Shown: positions 27,039 through 34,478 of the stretch, in pieces
Layout of the letters: every line of letters begins with the position of its first letter
How positions within the stretch are numbered: the stretch's first letter is position 1
NCBI GenBank assembly: GCA_050946275.1
Contig: JBMNUM010000002.1
Coordinates: 1-64,000, forward strand
Length of the DNA: 64,000 nucleotides
Reading direction: 5' to 3'
Source of the DNA: JBMNUM01 sp050946275
GTDB lineage: Bacteria > Actinomycetota > Coriobacteriia > Coriobacteriales > CADBOM01
Notes under the pieces: generated by a model
Databases searched by the model: none
Seen by the model: only the letters and a program-made list of their open reading frames with translations
What the model was told of the DNA's origin: nothing
Program-made: the position numbers and the translations under genes

Positions 27039-27125
27039 CTAGACTCCGGCGCAGCCGCATTCGCACCTACCAAAAAAATAGTAGGCGCCGTAGCTAAAGC
27101 CGAAGTAATAGTTGCGAGACATCAT
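27039..27125 (-). CDS. Tyr/Phe-rich leader peptide of aroF-pheA attenuator
   Basis: This 28-residue reading frame begins with MMSRN and then runs YYFGFSYGAYYFFG, with nine aromatic residues in thirteen positions, before a Cys-rich end (RCECGCAGV). A dense block of Tyr and Phe codons upstream of the DAHP synthase and prephenate dehydratase genes is the hallmark of a translation-coupled transcription attenuator such as E. coli pheL. The ATG at 27125 has GGAAAGGA nine bases upstream; an in-frame ATG at 27134 touches that site and is less likely. A strong hairpin follows. When ribosomes stall at aromatic codons, the tail of the frame (27051-27058) is free to pair with the terminator's left arm. 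I do not know of a described example in this group. Confidence 0.7.
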   Translation of the reverse strand: MMSRNYYFGFSYGAYYFFGRCECGCAGV

Positions 27126-27152
27126 GTGATGCATTCCTTTCCGTTGGAACGC

Positions 27153-27206
27153 ACTTTAGCACGTTGAAGCAAGCCCGGTAACCCCCATTTTTGCGAAATT
27201 GCAAAA
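27153..27206 (-). promoter_or_regulatory. Candidate promoter and operator of the aroF leader
   Basis: On the minus strand TTACCG (27176-27181) and TAAAGT (27153-27158) are 17 bp apart. This would start RNA about 20 bases before the leader peptide. Just upstream is an inverted repeat, TTTTGC/GCAAAA, spanning 27189-27206. The boxes are weak matches to consensus. Confidence 0.35.
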
Positions 27207-27291
27207 TCCTACGGAAACGAGGGGGTGAACGGAGTTGCGCAGGGCGGCCGCCCCGCGCGCCACGATCCCCGGCCGGGCCACCGCGTCCGCG

Positions 27292-27738
27292 CTACAGCGT
27301 GGCGGTGTCGAGGACGATGGTGAAGGGACCGTCGTTGACGAGCTCGACGTCCATCATCGCGCCGAACGAGCCCGTCGCCACGTGCGGGATGTCTGCTCGG
27401 ACGAGGTCGACGAAGTACTCGTAGAGGCGCTCCGCCTCGACGGGTTCCATCGCCTCGGTGAACGAGGGGCGGTTCCCCTTCTTGCAGTTCGCGTACAGCG
27501 TGAACTGCGAGATCACCAGCACCTCCCCACCGACGTCGCGGATCGAGAGGTTCGTCTTGCCGTCCCCGTCCTCGAAGATGCGCATCTTGGAGATCTTCGC
27601 CCAGAGCTTGTCGGCCTGCGCCTCGGCATCCCCTGCGCCCACGCCGAGGAGAATCAGGTAGCCGCCGCCAATCGAGCCGATCAGCTCGCCATCGACCTCG
27701 ATGCTCGCTCTCGAAACACGTTGGATAACCGCTCTCAT
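27292..27738 (-). CDS. dtd: D-aminoacyl-tRNA deacylase
   Basis: This 148-residue cytoplasmic enzyme hydrolyses D-amino acids, and mischarged glycine, from tRNA. It matches the family over full length: the start MRAVIQRVSRASIEVDG, the catalytic-site motif LVISQFTLYANCKKGNRPSF (the SQFTL signature) and the GPFTIVLDT end, which replaces the typical GPVT(I/L) motif closely. The start at 27738 is at the expected first residue. A perfect 25-bp palindrome lies 18 bp upstream, between this gene and the monooxygenase-like gene. Confidence 0.95.
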   Translation of the reverse strand: MRAVIQRVSRASIEVDGELIGSIGGGYLILLGVGAGDAEAQADKLWAKISKMRIFEDGDGKTNLSIRDVGGEVLVISQFTLYANCKKGNRPSFTEAMEPVEAERLYEYFVDLVRADIPHVATGSFGAMMDVELVNDGPFTIVLDTATL

Positions 27739-27755
27739 GGACGCTCCTTAAAAAT

Positions 27756-27780
27756 GGAACGCTCCCCGGGGGAGCGTTCC
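27756..27780. repeat. Perfect 25-bp palindrome, copy 2 (upstream of dtd)
   Basis: The same arms as copy 1 (GGAACGCTCCCC/GGGGAGCGTTCC) flank a central G. It lies 18 bp upstream of the dtd start and 26 bp past the stop of the preceding gene. Confidence 0.95.
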
Positions 27781-27805
27781 AGAACACACTCGTCTATGCC
27801 AGAAC

Positions 27806-28096
27806 CTACAGAACCTGGTTGTAGATCGTCATGGCGGGTCCCTCGACCATCATGGAATCGAGGACGGGCCCGATGCGCGTGAAGTGCTCGGACTCCAGGT
27901 GCCCCTGCATGATCTCGACGCTCTCCCACGCCTCGATGAACGCGAACTCGCACGGGTCCTCAGTGCTCTGGTCGAGCGTGTAGAGGATGCAGCCCTCGTC
28001 GAGCGCGTTGGTCTTCTCGACGAGCTCCCTCGCGGCATCGATGAACTTGTCGACGTCGCCCTCGTTGACGCGGATAGTGGTAACCGTCCTGATCAT
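27806..28096 (-). CDS. Antibiotic biosynthesis monooxygenase (ABM) domain protein
   Basis: This 96-residue protein has the ABM/YgiN ferredoxin-like fold: VTTIRVNEGDVDKFIDAARELVE, then CILYTLDQSTEDPCEFAFIEAWES and HLESEHFTRI. YgiN-like members are quinol or heme-related monooxygenases or oxygen-stress proteins and act as dimers without a cofactor. The start at 28096 has AGGAGG upstream and overlaps the stop of the MFS gene as ATGA, so the two are translationally coupled. This suggests a shared role, perhaps resistance to a quinone-like or aromatic compound; that is inference. Confidence 0.85.
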   Translation of the reverse strand: MIRTVTTIRVNEGDVDKFIDAARELVEKTNALDEGCILYTLDQSTEDPCEFAFIEAWESVEIMQGHLESEHFTRIGPVLDSMMVEGPAMTIYNQVL

Positions 28097-29544
28097 CTTC
28101 TGTCCTCCTGTTCGATGTGGGGGCTGCCTTGCGGAACCCCTCCTTGCGGGGACTCGCCCCGCGGTGCCTTTACCTTCGAGTATGCCATCACGAGCATGAT
28201 GACGGCAAGCAGCGCCGAGAAACCGAACGCGACCTGATAGCCCAGCATGCCGGGGACGACCGCCGAGATGGCCGTGAAGATGAACACCATAACCGCCGTG
28301 CCGAGCGACGAGCACGCCTGCCTCACGAGAATCGAGAACGAGCTGCCGTCGCCGACGAGCGGGCGGGGCAACCCCCCGAGCATCCATGTGATCGTGCAGC
28401 CCATCGAAGCCGAGATGCCGATGCCGCGCACCGCCTGGCAGGCTGCGATGACCCACAGCGGCGTGTTCTCATCGAACAGCAGCGCGAGCAGGGCGCCGGC
28501 GAGGAAGATGATCGCCGAGACGCGTATCACGCGCTCCTTGCCGAGCTTGTCGCCGATGATGCCGGCGAGCGGGTTCACCACGAGCGCGACGACGGCACCC
28601 GGCAGGAGGACGATGCCTGCATCGACGGCGGTTCCACCGAGCGGCCCCTGGATGTACAGCGGGATGAGCAGCGTCACGCCCATGAACGAGCCGAAGAGCA
28701 GGTTCTGCATCCAAAACGCCGTGCGGTAGTTGTCGGATTTGAAGATACCCAGGTTGATGAGGGGGTTGTCCACCCTGCGCTGGCGCCGGAGGAACACGAC
28801 GAGCACGACGACGCCGGCGACAAGCGATATCCAGACGAACGGATGCGCCAGGCCCCGCGAGCTCGTCTCCGTGAGCCCGGCGAGCACCCCGCCGAAGCCG
28901 ATGGCGGAGAGGATGAACGAGCGGACGTCGAGCTTGACCGGAACGGGTGCGCTCCCCTCGGACGACGGGCGGACGAACAGCACCGTGAACACCACCAGGA
29001 TGACCGGCAGCACGAGCAGCATCACGAAGAAGTACCGCCAGCCGAGGCCTACGGTGAACAGGCTGCCGATCGTGGGTCCGATGTTGGGAGCGAATCCCAT
29101 CGCGATGCCGGCGATGCCCATCATCGTCCCATGTCGCTCGCGCGGGAAGTGCGCGATGACGATGTTCTGCATGACCGGCATCATGAAGCCGGCGGCAACC
29201 GCCTGGAAGATGCGTCCGAGCACGAGCATCCAGAACACGGGCGCCACGGCATCGAGCACGGCGCCGGCGAAGAAGATGCCGAGCGACATGAGCGCGTACG
29301 AGCGCTCGGGAATGCGCTTCGTGAGGAAGCTCGTGAGCGGCACCGCGATGCCGAGCGAGAGCATGTAGATGGTCGCGAGCCACTGCCCGATGTCGACGCC
29401 CACGCCGAAGTCGACCAGCACCGTGGGGAGCATGGCATTGAGCGCCGTCTGGGACAGGTTGCCCAGCGACGATCCCAACACGAGTATGGTGAACAGGGCG
29501 ACCGCGCCCCTACCGGCCTTTTTCATGGAAACAGCGTACGCCAT
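28093..29544 (-). CDS. MFS drug exporter, DHA2 (EmrB/QacA) type
   Basis: This roughly 483-residue membrane protein is a proton-driven exporter with about fourteen hydrophobic segments. Family marks are LNAMLPTVLVDFGVGVDIGQWLATIYML in two parts (helix 1 and loop), the motif FLTKRIPERS after helix 2, and the antiporter motif with GFAPNIGPTIG in helix 5. The most likely starts are ATG 29544 or ATG 29526; neither has a clear ribosome binding site, and the ATG at 29595 would add a basic, non-family extension. It is coupled to the ABM gene downstream. A GGGAC-type palindrome at 29585-29623 separates it from the DUF262 genes. Confidence 0.88.
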   Translation of the reverse strand: MAYAVSMKKAGRGAVALFTILVLGSSLGNLSQTALNAMLPTVLVDFGVGVDIGQWLATIYMLSLGIAVPLTSFLTKRIPERSYALMSLGIFFAGAVLDAVAPVFWMLVLGRIFQAVAAGFMMPVMQNIVIAHFPRERHGTMMGIAGIAMGFAPNIGPTIGSLFTVGLGWRYFFVMLLVLPVILVVFTVLFVRPSSEGSAPVPVKLDVRSFILSAIGFGGVLAGLTETSSRGLAHPFVWISLVAGVVVLVVFLRRQRRVDNPLINLGIFKSDNYRTAFWMQNLLFGSFMGVTLLIPLYIQGPLGGTAVDAGIVLLPGAVVALVVNPLAGIIGDKLGKERVIRVSAIIFLAGALLALLFDENTPLWVIAACQAVRGIGISASMGCTITWMLGGLPRPLVGDGSSFSILVRQACSSLGTAVMVFIFTAISAVVPGMLGYQVAFGFSALLAVIMLVMAYSKVKAPRGESPQGGVPQGSPHIEQEDRR

Positions 29545-29584
29545 GGGCGCACGGCGCACCGGCCCTAATCGGTGGCGAAAGGGC

Positions 29585-29623
29585 GAGTGGGACAAAAGGG
29601 GGCCGACCCCATCCGCCCCACTC
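29585..29623. repeat. GTGGGAC...GTCCCAC-type intergenic palindrome
   Basis: GAGTGGG and CCCACTC form the outer arms, with AAGGGGG and CCCC inside. Related hairpins occur at 42105-42182 and 50170-50206. It lies between the second DUF262 gene and the MFS gene. Confidence 0.5.
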
Positions 29624-29634
29624 AGCCGGATGCG

Positions 29635-30690
29635 TTAGTCGCCGAAGAGCTTGAGCTCGCTCACGAAGCGCACGGGCTTGCCCTCGAGCCAGTCATGCGC
29701 ATTGGCGAGCGACTGCTTGCGGAACTCCTCGTCCTTCACGAACTCGCGCGCGTAGCCCTTCAGCTCGATGAGCGTGCGCTCGAGCGAGCCGTCGTGCCTG
29801 AAGCGCTGATGCTCCTTGAACAGGCCGTAGATCTCGCTCTCGCCGTAAATGTGCTCGTAGCGGTAGAGGCTCGCCATCCAGGCGTGGATCAGCACCGTCA
29901 TGTCGACGTCCTCGTCATCGATCGCGAGCACGCTCTCCTCGAGCGGAATCCAGTAGCGCTCGTACAGAGAGCCCTTGCTCGTGGGGGTCAGCTGGTCGGC
30001 CGCCGCCGGACCGCGCGGCATGTCGGCCATGAGGATCTGGCTCTTGACGAGGTCGCCCGTCACGAGCGACTTGCCCTTGGAGTTGAGGCTCTCGAATACG
30101 AGTTGCGGATTGTCGGTGCCGGAGAGCTCGATCGCCACGACGCGCAGCGCCTCGATACCGCGCCACAGCTCCTCCGGGTCGAAGCCCGGTTCTCGCATCA
30201 GCTCGGCGAAGATGCCGTAGTTGTCGAGGATGCGCTGCGCGTGCTCCTCGGGGATGTCGAGTCCGGCGACAAGCGAGAACAGCGTGTAGGTGTCGAGATG
30301 CGTCAACACGAGCTTGCCCTCGCGGTCGTCGCCCTCGCCCACGCGCAGATAGCGGTCGAGCAGGTCGTCGGCCGTGAGGCCCGCCACCGTCGTGCCATGC
30401 TCGCGCAGGTAATGCGAGAGCGCGACGAGCAGCAGGGACAGCGTCGTCATGCGCTGCTGGCCGTCGATGATGTTCACGCGCCGGTACGCGTGCCATCCCT
30501 CCGGGTCCTCGGCGAAGAGCACGACGCCCATGAAGTGCCCGCCGCGTTGCTGCCCGGCGCGCAGCGTGTCGTCCCAGAAGTCCTCGCACTCGCGGTCCGT
30601 CCACGAGTAGACGCGCTGGAAGATCGGGATCGCGAAGCGCGTGTTCGGTTGTGCCAGAAACTCGAGAAATGCCGGTTGAGTCGTTTTCAT
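29635..30690 (-). CDS. DUF262 (GmrS-like) protein, second of a tandem pair
   Basis: This 351-residue DUF262 protein carries the ParB/Srx-like nucleotide-binding motif NIIDGQQRMTTL (near residue 75) and the family motif VFESLNSKGKSLVTGDLVKS. Full GmrSD-type enzymes, which restrict modified phage DNA, join DUF262 to a DUF1524 His-Me nuclease. Here the C-terminal nuclease domain is missing. The start has GGAGGGAGGAA upstream. It follows the other DUF262 gene by 15 bp and is clearly its diverged paralogue. A role in defence is possible but unproven. Confidence 0.85.
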   Translation of the reverse strand: MKTTQPAFLEFLAQPNTRFAIPIFQRVYSWTDRECEDFWDDTLRAGQQRGGHFMGVVLFAEDPEGWHAYRRVNIIDGQQRMTTLSLLLVALSHYLREHGTTVAGLTADDLLDRYLRVGEGDDREGKLVLTHLDTYTLFSLVAGLDIPEEHAQRILDNYGIFAELMREPGFDPEELWRGIEALRVVAIELSGTDNPQLVFESLNSKGKSLVTGDLVKSQILMADMPRGPAAADQLTPTSKGSLYERYWIPLEESVLAIDDEDVDMTVLIHAWMASLYRYEHIYGESEIYGLFKEHQRFRHDGSLERTLIELKGYAREFVKDEEFRKQSLANAHDWLEGKPVRFVSELKLFGD

Positions 30691-30705
30691 GCCGCTTCCT
30701 CCCTC

Positions 30706-31773
30706 CTACCAGGTTGCCTTCGGGTTGATGCCGTAGTGCTTGCGGTAGAACTCGTAGACCTTCTCGTCCTCGCACTTGACGAGCGGACGGTCGGACACGA
30801 GCGTCTTGGGGCCGTTGAGCGCCCAGTCGTACGTGCGGTACTTCTTCACCGCGTGATAGCGGAAGTTCTCCGCCCACATCGCGGCGAAACCGCGCAGCTC
30901 GCGCAGCAGGTCCTCGACCGTGCCGTCGTACTCATCCTCGCAGTAGACCTTGAAGACGAAGAACGGCGTGTGATCGTCGTCCCAGTGCATCGAGTGGCAA
31001 CGCACGTTGAGCCACGCCTCGATCGACGTGTTGAGCTTGAGCGATCCAGGGTCGTCGCCGAACGCATCCTGCGTGGGCTCCCAGTACTCCTCGTAGAGGC
31101 GCGACTGCTCGCGGCGGCTCTCCGCAGTGAGCAGGTAGTTGCGCACGAGGTCGGCCGTCGTGAGCGGGATGCCCTTCGAGTTGAGACTCTCGAACACGGC
31201 CTGCGGGTTGTCGTCGCCGTCGAGGCATAGCCTGATCGCGAGCAGCGAGCGCAGGCCGCGCCACAGGAGCTCGGGGTCGAACGACTCGTCGGCCATGCGC
31301 TCGGCGAAGAACGCGTGGTTGCGGACGACATGCCTCGACGGGTGCTCCGGGAGCGCGGTGCCGTCCACGAGTGCGGCGAGCGTCGCCTGGTCGACGCGGG
31401 CCGGCGTGAGCTTCCCGGTGCCGCCGGCGCGCACGAACGTGTCGAGCAGCGCGTCGGCATCCATGCCGTAGAACGCAATGTCATGGTCGCGCATGTAGGA
31501 CGCGAGCGCGAGCAGCAGCAGCGTCATCGTGACGATTCGCTGCTGGCCGTCGACGATGTACCAGACGGTGGCTCCATCGGGTTCGACCACCTCCGTATGC
31601 AGCACTGTGCCCACGAAGTGCTCCCGCTCCCCGCGCGCCGCACGCAGGGCGTCACGCCAGAGTTCCTCGCACTGCAGCTCGTCCCACGAATAGGCGCGCT
31701 GGTACAGGGGTATGGCGAAGCGCACGTCGGGCGTGGCTATCAGATCGAGCAATAGTTCTTGCTTGGCCTCCAT
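30706..31773 (-). CDS. DUF262 (GmrS-like) protein, first of a tandem pair
   Basis: This 355-residue DUF262 protein has FAIPLYQRAYSW at its N-terminus, the motif YIVDGQQRIVTM, and VFESLNSKGIPLTTADLVRN. As with its downstream neighbour, no DUF1524/HNH nuclease domain follows; the protein ends in KHYGINPKATW. The start ATG at 31773 has GGAGG upstream. Two such genes in a row suggests they form a hetero-oligomer. Substrate and partner are unknown. No methyltransferase, nuclease or toxin gene adjoins them; the neighbours are transport and regulation genes. Confidence 0.85.
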   Translation of the reverse strand: MEAKQELLLDLIATPDVRFAIPLYQRAYSWDELQCEELWRDALRAARGEREHFVGTVLHTEVVEPDGATVWYIVDGQQRIVTMTLLLLALASYMRDHDIAFYGMDADALLDTFVRAGGTGKLTPARVDQATLAALVDGTALPEHPSRHVVRNHAFFAERMADESFDPELLWRGLRSLLAIRLCLDGDDNPQAVFESLNSKGIPLTTADLVRNYLLTAESRREQSRLYEEYWEPTQDAFGDDPGSLKLNTSIEAWLNVRCHSMHWDDDHTPFFVFKVYCEDEYDGTVEDLLRELRGFAAMWAENFRYHAVKKYRTYDWALNGPKTLVSDRPLVKCEDEKVYEFYRKHYGINPKATW

Positions 31774-31934
31774 CGCAATCCTCCTCGGATGTTGTTCATC
31801 GGTTCCATGATAGGCATCCGGATGCGAAGTGGAATGCCCTCCAACGGCGGAAAGGTGGTTTTTCGAACACTATGTCCGAATTCGTCCGGGAACAGAAGTG
31901 GAACGACCGGGAATCAGTTCCCGGGCACCCGATG

Positions 31935-31961
31935 TGACAATCACGGTGACCGTGTTTGTCG
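31935..31961. repeat. TGACAA...TTGTC intergenic palindrome
   Basis: TGACAATCACGG and CCGTGTTTGTC pair around a GTGA centre. This is the single-palindrome member of the TGACAA family. A second, GGGACGG/CCGTCCC-type hairpin follows at about 31974-32005. The 237-bp gap 31774-32010 holds no gene. Confidence 0.6.
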
Positions 31962-32010
31962 CTTCCCATGTTGGGACGGATGAGGCCGTCCCCGGGATCC
32001 CACTCCCCTT

Positions 32011-32574
32011 CTAGCTGCGGTACCTCGCCTCGACGGCCTCGAGACCGGCGGCGATGAACGTGTCGAGGGCTTCCTGGATGCGGCTCCAATCGACATCGCG
32101 GTCGAGGTTGGTTGCCACCGTGTAGCATCCGCAGACCTGGAAGCGGCTGATGGCGGCTGCGATATCGGCCGGCACGCCCGAGTGCTCGAGCGAGCGCGCC
32201 GTCGTGTCGTTGCCCAGGTCGATGAACATGTCGAGGGCGCGCGAGAGGAACTGCGGGTCGCCGACGAGCGCGTCGAACTCACCCGCGTCGCGGATCTGCC
32301 GGCAGAAAGGCTCGCGCCCCGCCGGATGCTCGCACCCCGCGCACGCAAGCTGCTCGGTCAGCGTGCTCGTCCGAGAGCAGAAGCGTTCCATGAGACGGTC
32401 GACGACCTCGTCGAGGTTGTTGAAGTGCGCGTAGAACGTCGAGCGGCTGATGCCCGCCCGCTGCGCCACCTCCGACACACCGATCTCGGAGATGGGCTTC
32501 TCCGCGAGGACCTCGAGCAGCGCCGATTCGATGGCCTGCTCCGTGCGGATGTTGCGAATGTCGACTCGTGCCAT
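32011..32574 (-). CDS. TetR family transcriptional regulator
   Basis: This 187-residue protein has an N-terminal TetR helix-turn-helix (about 8-55: EQAIESALLEVLAEKPISEI, then EVAQRAGISRSTFYAHFNNL) and an all-helical ligand-binding remainder. It contains three Cys residues in CAGCEHPAGREPFC, which could sense a metal or thiol but may be incidental. It is divergent from an MFS exporter gene 122 bp away, the classic arrangement for a local repressor of an exporter. The shared region holds a TATAAT box (32657-32662) and a palindrome (32615-32649) that could be its operator. Confidence 0.92.
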   Translation of the reverse strand: MARVDIRNIRTEQAIESALLEVLAEKPISEIGVSEVAQRAGISRSTFYAHFNNLDEVVDRLMERFCSRTSTLTEQLACAGCEHPAGREPFCRQIRDAGEFDALVGDPQFLSRALDMFIDLGNDTTARSLEHSGVPADIAAAISRFQVCGCYTVATNLDRDVDWSRIQEALDTFIAAGLEAVEARYRS

Positions 32575-32614
32575 GTGCGCCTCCCTTTTCCCGCTCCATC
32601 CATGGTAGCCGATG

Positions 32615-32649
32615 GACCTGTCAATCAGCCCCGCCTTGTTTATCAGGTC
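32615..32649. repeat. Intergenic palindrome in the TetR/MFS promoter region
   Basis: GACCTG (32615-32620) and CAGGTC (32644-32649) flank a core related to 15140-15188 (TCAATCAGCCCCGCCTTGTT). It overlaps the candidate -35 of the exporter promoter, so it may be a repressor site or simply another member of the repeat family. Confidence 0.6.
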
Positions 32650-32662
32650 CGCGCACTATAAT
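32636..32662 (+). promoter_or_regulatory. Candidate promoter of the MFS exporter
   Basis: A consensus TATAAT lies at 32657-32662, 35 bp upstream of the start codon. TTGTTT at 32636-32641 is the best -35, with a short 15-bp spacing. It overlaps the right arm of the palindrome at 32615-32649. Confidence 0.5.
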
Positions 32663-32696
32663 GCAGACGTGTACGCCACTTTATCGGGAGGATGCC

Positions 32697-34244
32697 TTGG
32701 ATAAAAAGTCGGTCATGCCGTTTCTCGCCGTGCTCTACGGCGCGGGATTCGTCAGCGCATTCAACGAGAATCTCGTCAGCGTGGCGCTCGTCGACATCAT
32801 GGCGGAATTCGGCATCACCGCCGGCATGGCCCAATGGCTCGTCACCGGCTACATGATCACGACCTCCATCATCGTCGTGGTCTCGGCGTTCCTCGTGCAG
32901 CGTTTCTCGCTGCGCAAGCTGTTCTTCACGGCGTCAATCTGCATGATCGCCGGCGAATTCCTCTGCATGGTCCTGCCGACGTACCCGCTCGTGCTCGCAG
33001 CGCGCCTGCTGCAGGCGGTGGGAACAGGCTTCTTCATCCCGCTCATGATGAACTCCGTGATGGCCGTCGCTCCACGCGAGCGGCTCGGCACGCTGCTCGC
33101 CATCGGCAGCGCGTGCATCGTCTTGGGACCGGCGTTTGCCCCCGTCATATCGGGAGCCGCCGCCACGTTCTTCGGATGGCGGTTCATCTTCGTGTTCCCG
33201 ATGGTTGCATGCGCGGTTTTCGCGCTCGCGGGTCTCAAGTTGCTGCGCAACATCGGCGAGCCGAAGCGCATCCCGCTCGACATCTTCTCGCTCATACTCG
33301 CCGGAATCGGCCTCACGCTGTTCGTGTATGGCCTCGGCGCGGTTTCGACCAACCTGGCGCTCGGCCTCGGCACGACCGTCGCGGGCATCGCCGTACTGGC
33401 TTGGTTCGTCGTCCGCCAGGGACACCTCGGTGTTCCCATGCTCGAGATGTCGCTGATGCGCAACTGGCGCTTCTCCATCTCGTGTTTCCTCGTGGTCGTC
33501 GCGATGATGATGGCGCTGCCCATGGGCGTGCTGATCCCGCTGTTCCTCGTGGGCACGCACGGCATGTCGCCCCTGATGGCGGGCATCCCCGTGCTCCCGG
33601 CCGCGCTCGTCAACGCGGTCACGGCGGGTCTGGGCGGCCGCATCATCGACAAGAAAGGGCCGTGGCCGTTGATTCCGCTCGGCCTTGCGCTCGTGCTCGT
33701 CGGGCTGCTCGGAATGATCTGGGGCGGCGCCATCGGGAGCCTCGCCGTCGTGCTCGTCGCATGCGTCTTCGTCTTCGGCGGCGTGGGTTTCACGATGAAC
33801 CCCTCGCAAACGACGGGCCTGCGCATCCTGCCGCCTCCCATGCATCCGCACGGCATCTCCATCGGCAACGTGCTCACCCTGGTGGCGGCGAGCATCGGTA
33901 CCTCGCTGTACGTCGGCGTGTTCGAATCGGCGCAGTTCAAGGCGCTCGCGCAGGGTGCGGCCGAGCAGTCGGCCGTGCTCAGCGGCTTCATCGCCGCCCT
34001 GGTCGTCGCCGCGATCATCGCGGGAGCGGGCCTCGCGGTCTCCATCGCTTATGCACGGAAGAACGACAACAGGCGAATCGCCCCGCTGCTCGAGGAGTTG
34101 GCAGCCCAGTTCCCCGGACCTCCCGGCGGTCCCGGCGGCGAAAGCGACGGAAACAGGCCCGTCGGCCCCAGCGAGCCCGGCAACGAGCCCGGAGGCTCCG
34201 CTTGGCACGACGGCGAGCGCGACAATCCCGGAAACCGGAATTAG
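32697..34244 (+). CDS. MFS multidrug exporter, DHA2 type
   Basis: This 515-residue exporter has about fourteen hydrophobic segments, with MAEFGITAGMAQWLVTGYM in helix 1-2 and GPAFAPVISGAAATFFGWRF in helix 5-6 as in EmrB-type proteins. The C-terminal ~50 residues are hydrophilic and rich in Pro, Gly and Glu. The start is TTG at 32697, chosen because GGGAGGA lies seven bases upstream; the next ATG (32715) has no such site. It is divergent from the TetR gene and likely repressed by it. Substrate unknown. Confidence 0.9.
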   Translation: MDKKSVMPFLAVLYGAGFVSAFNENLVSVALVDIMAEFGITAGMAQWLVTGYMITTSIIVVVSAFLVQRFSLRKLFFTASICMIAGEFLCMVLPTYPLVLAARLLQAVGTGFFIPLMMNSVMAVAPRERLGTLLAIGSACIVLGPAFAPVISGAAATFFGWRFIFVFPMVACAVFALAGLKLLRNIGEPKRIPLDIFSLILAGIGLTLFVYGLGAVSTNLALGLGTTVAGIAVLAWFVVRQGHLGVPMLEMSLMRNWRFSISCFLVVVAMMMALPMGVLIPLFLVGTHGMSPLMAGIPVLPAALVNAVTAGLGGRIIDKKGPWPLIPLGLALVLVGLLGMIWGGAIGSLAVVLVACVFVFGGVGFTMNPSQTTGLRILPPPMHPHGISIGNVLTLVAASIGTSLYVGVFESAQFKALAQGAAEQSAVLSGFIAALVVAAIIAGAGLAVSIAYARKNDNRRIAPLLEELAAQFPGPPGGPGGESDGNRPVGPSEPGNEPGGSAWHDGERDNPGNRN

Positions 34245-34316
34245 TGTACAAATTTTGCTCTATAGGGGTTATTTCGCCTGAAAACAGGGGTCTTTTCACC
34301 AACTATGTACACTAAT
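34240..34316. repeat. Inverted repeat downstream of MFS gene
   Basis: ATTAGTGTACA (34240-34250) and TGTACACTAAT (34306-34316) are perfect complements 55 bp apart. The AT-rich interior contains CCTGAAAACAGG. The left arm overlaps the MFS stop codon. It may fold as one long hairpin. Confidence 0.65.
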
Positions 34317-34347
34317 CGCCCGACCGAGCCAGCGGGCTTCCCGGCTC

Positions 34348-34378
34348 GCGTGCCAAATGCCCTGTCCACTTGACACGC
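34348..34378. repeat. GTGTCAAATGGACAGG-family palindrome
   Basis: GCGTGCCAAATG and CACTTGACACGC pair around CCCTGTC. Related elements lie at 42544-42615 and 48074-48102. Confidence 0.65.
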
Positions 34379-34400
34379 GGACACACGCTCGACACGCGAA

Positions 34401-34432
34401 GGGCGCCTGCATCGCGATTGATGCAGGCGCCC
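34401..34432. terminator. Hairpin terminator of the OYE-fusion gene
   Basis: GGGCGCCTGCATC and GATGCAGGCGCCC form a perfect 13-bp stem with a six-base loop, 47 bp after the OYE-fusion stop codon. T runs are poor. Confidence 0.7.
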
Positions 34433-34478
34433 TCGTCTTGCAGGCTATCGAGCGCTCTCGCGCCCTCGAGCTCGGAGG

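Noticed and set aside
26833..27066. 77-codon frame in the aroF leader region
   Set aside because: It overlaps the leader peptide and the terminator in another frame, has no ribosome binding site and reads as Arg-rich shadow sequence.
29545..31800. A missing nuclease partner for the DUF262 genes
   Set aside because: I read both strands around the pair and found no DUF1524, HNH or methyltransferase motifs; the adjoining genes are an MFS exporter and a TetR regulator.
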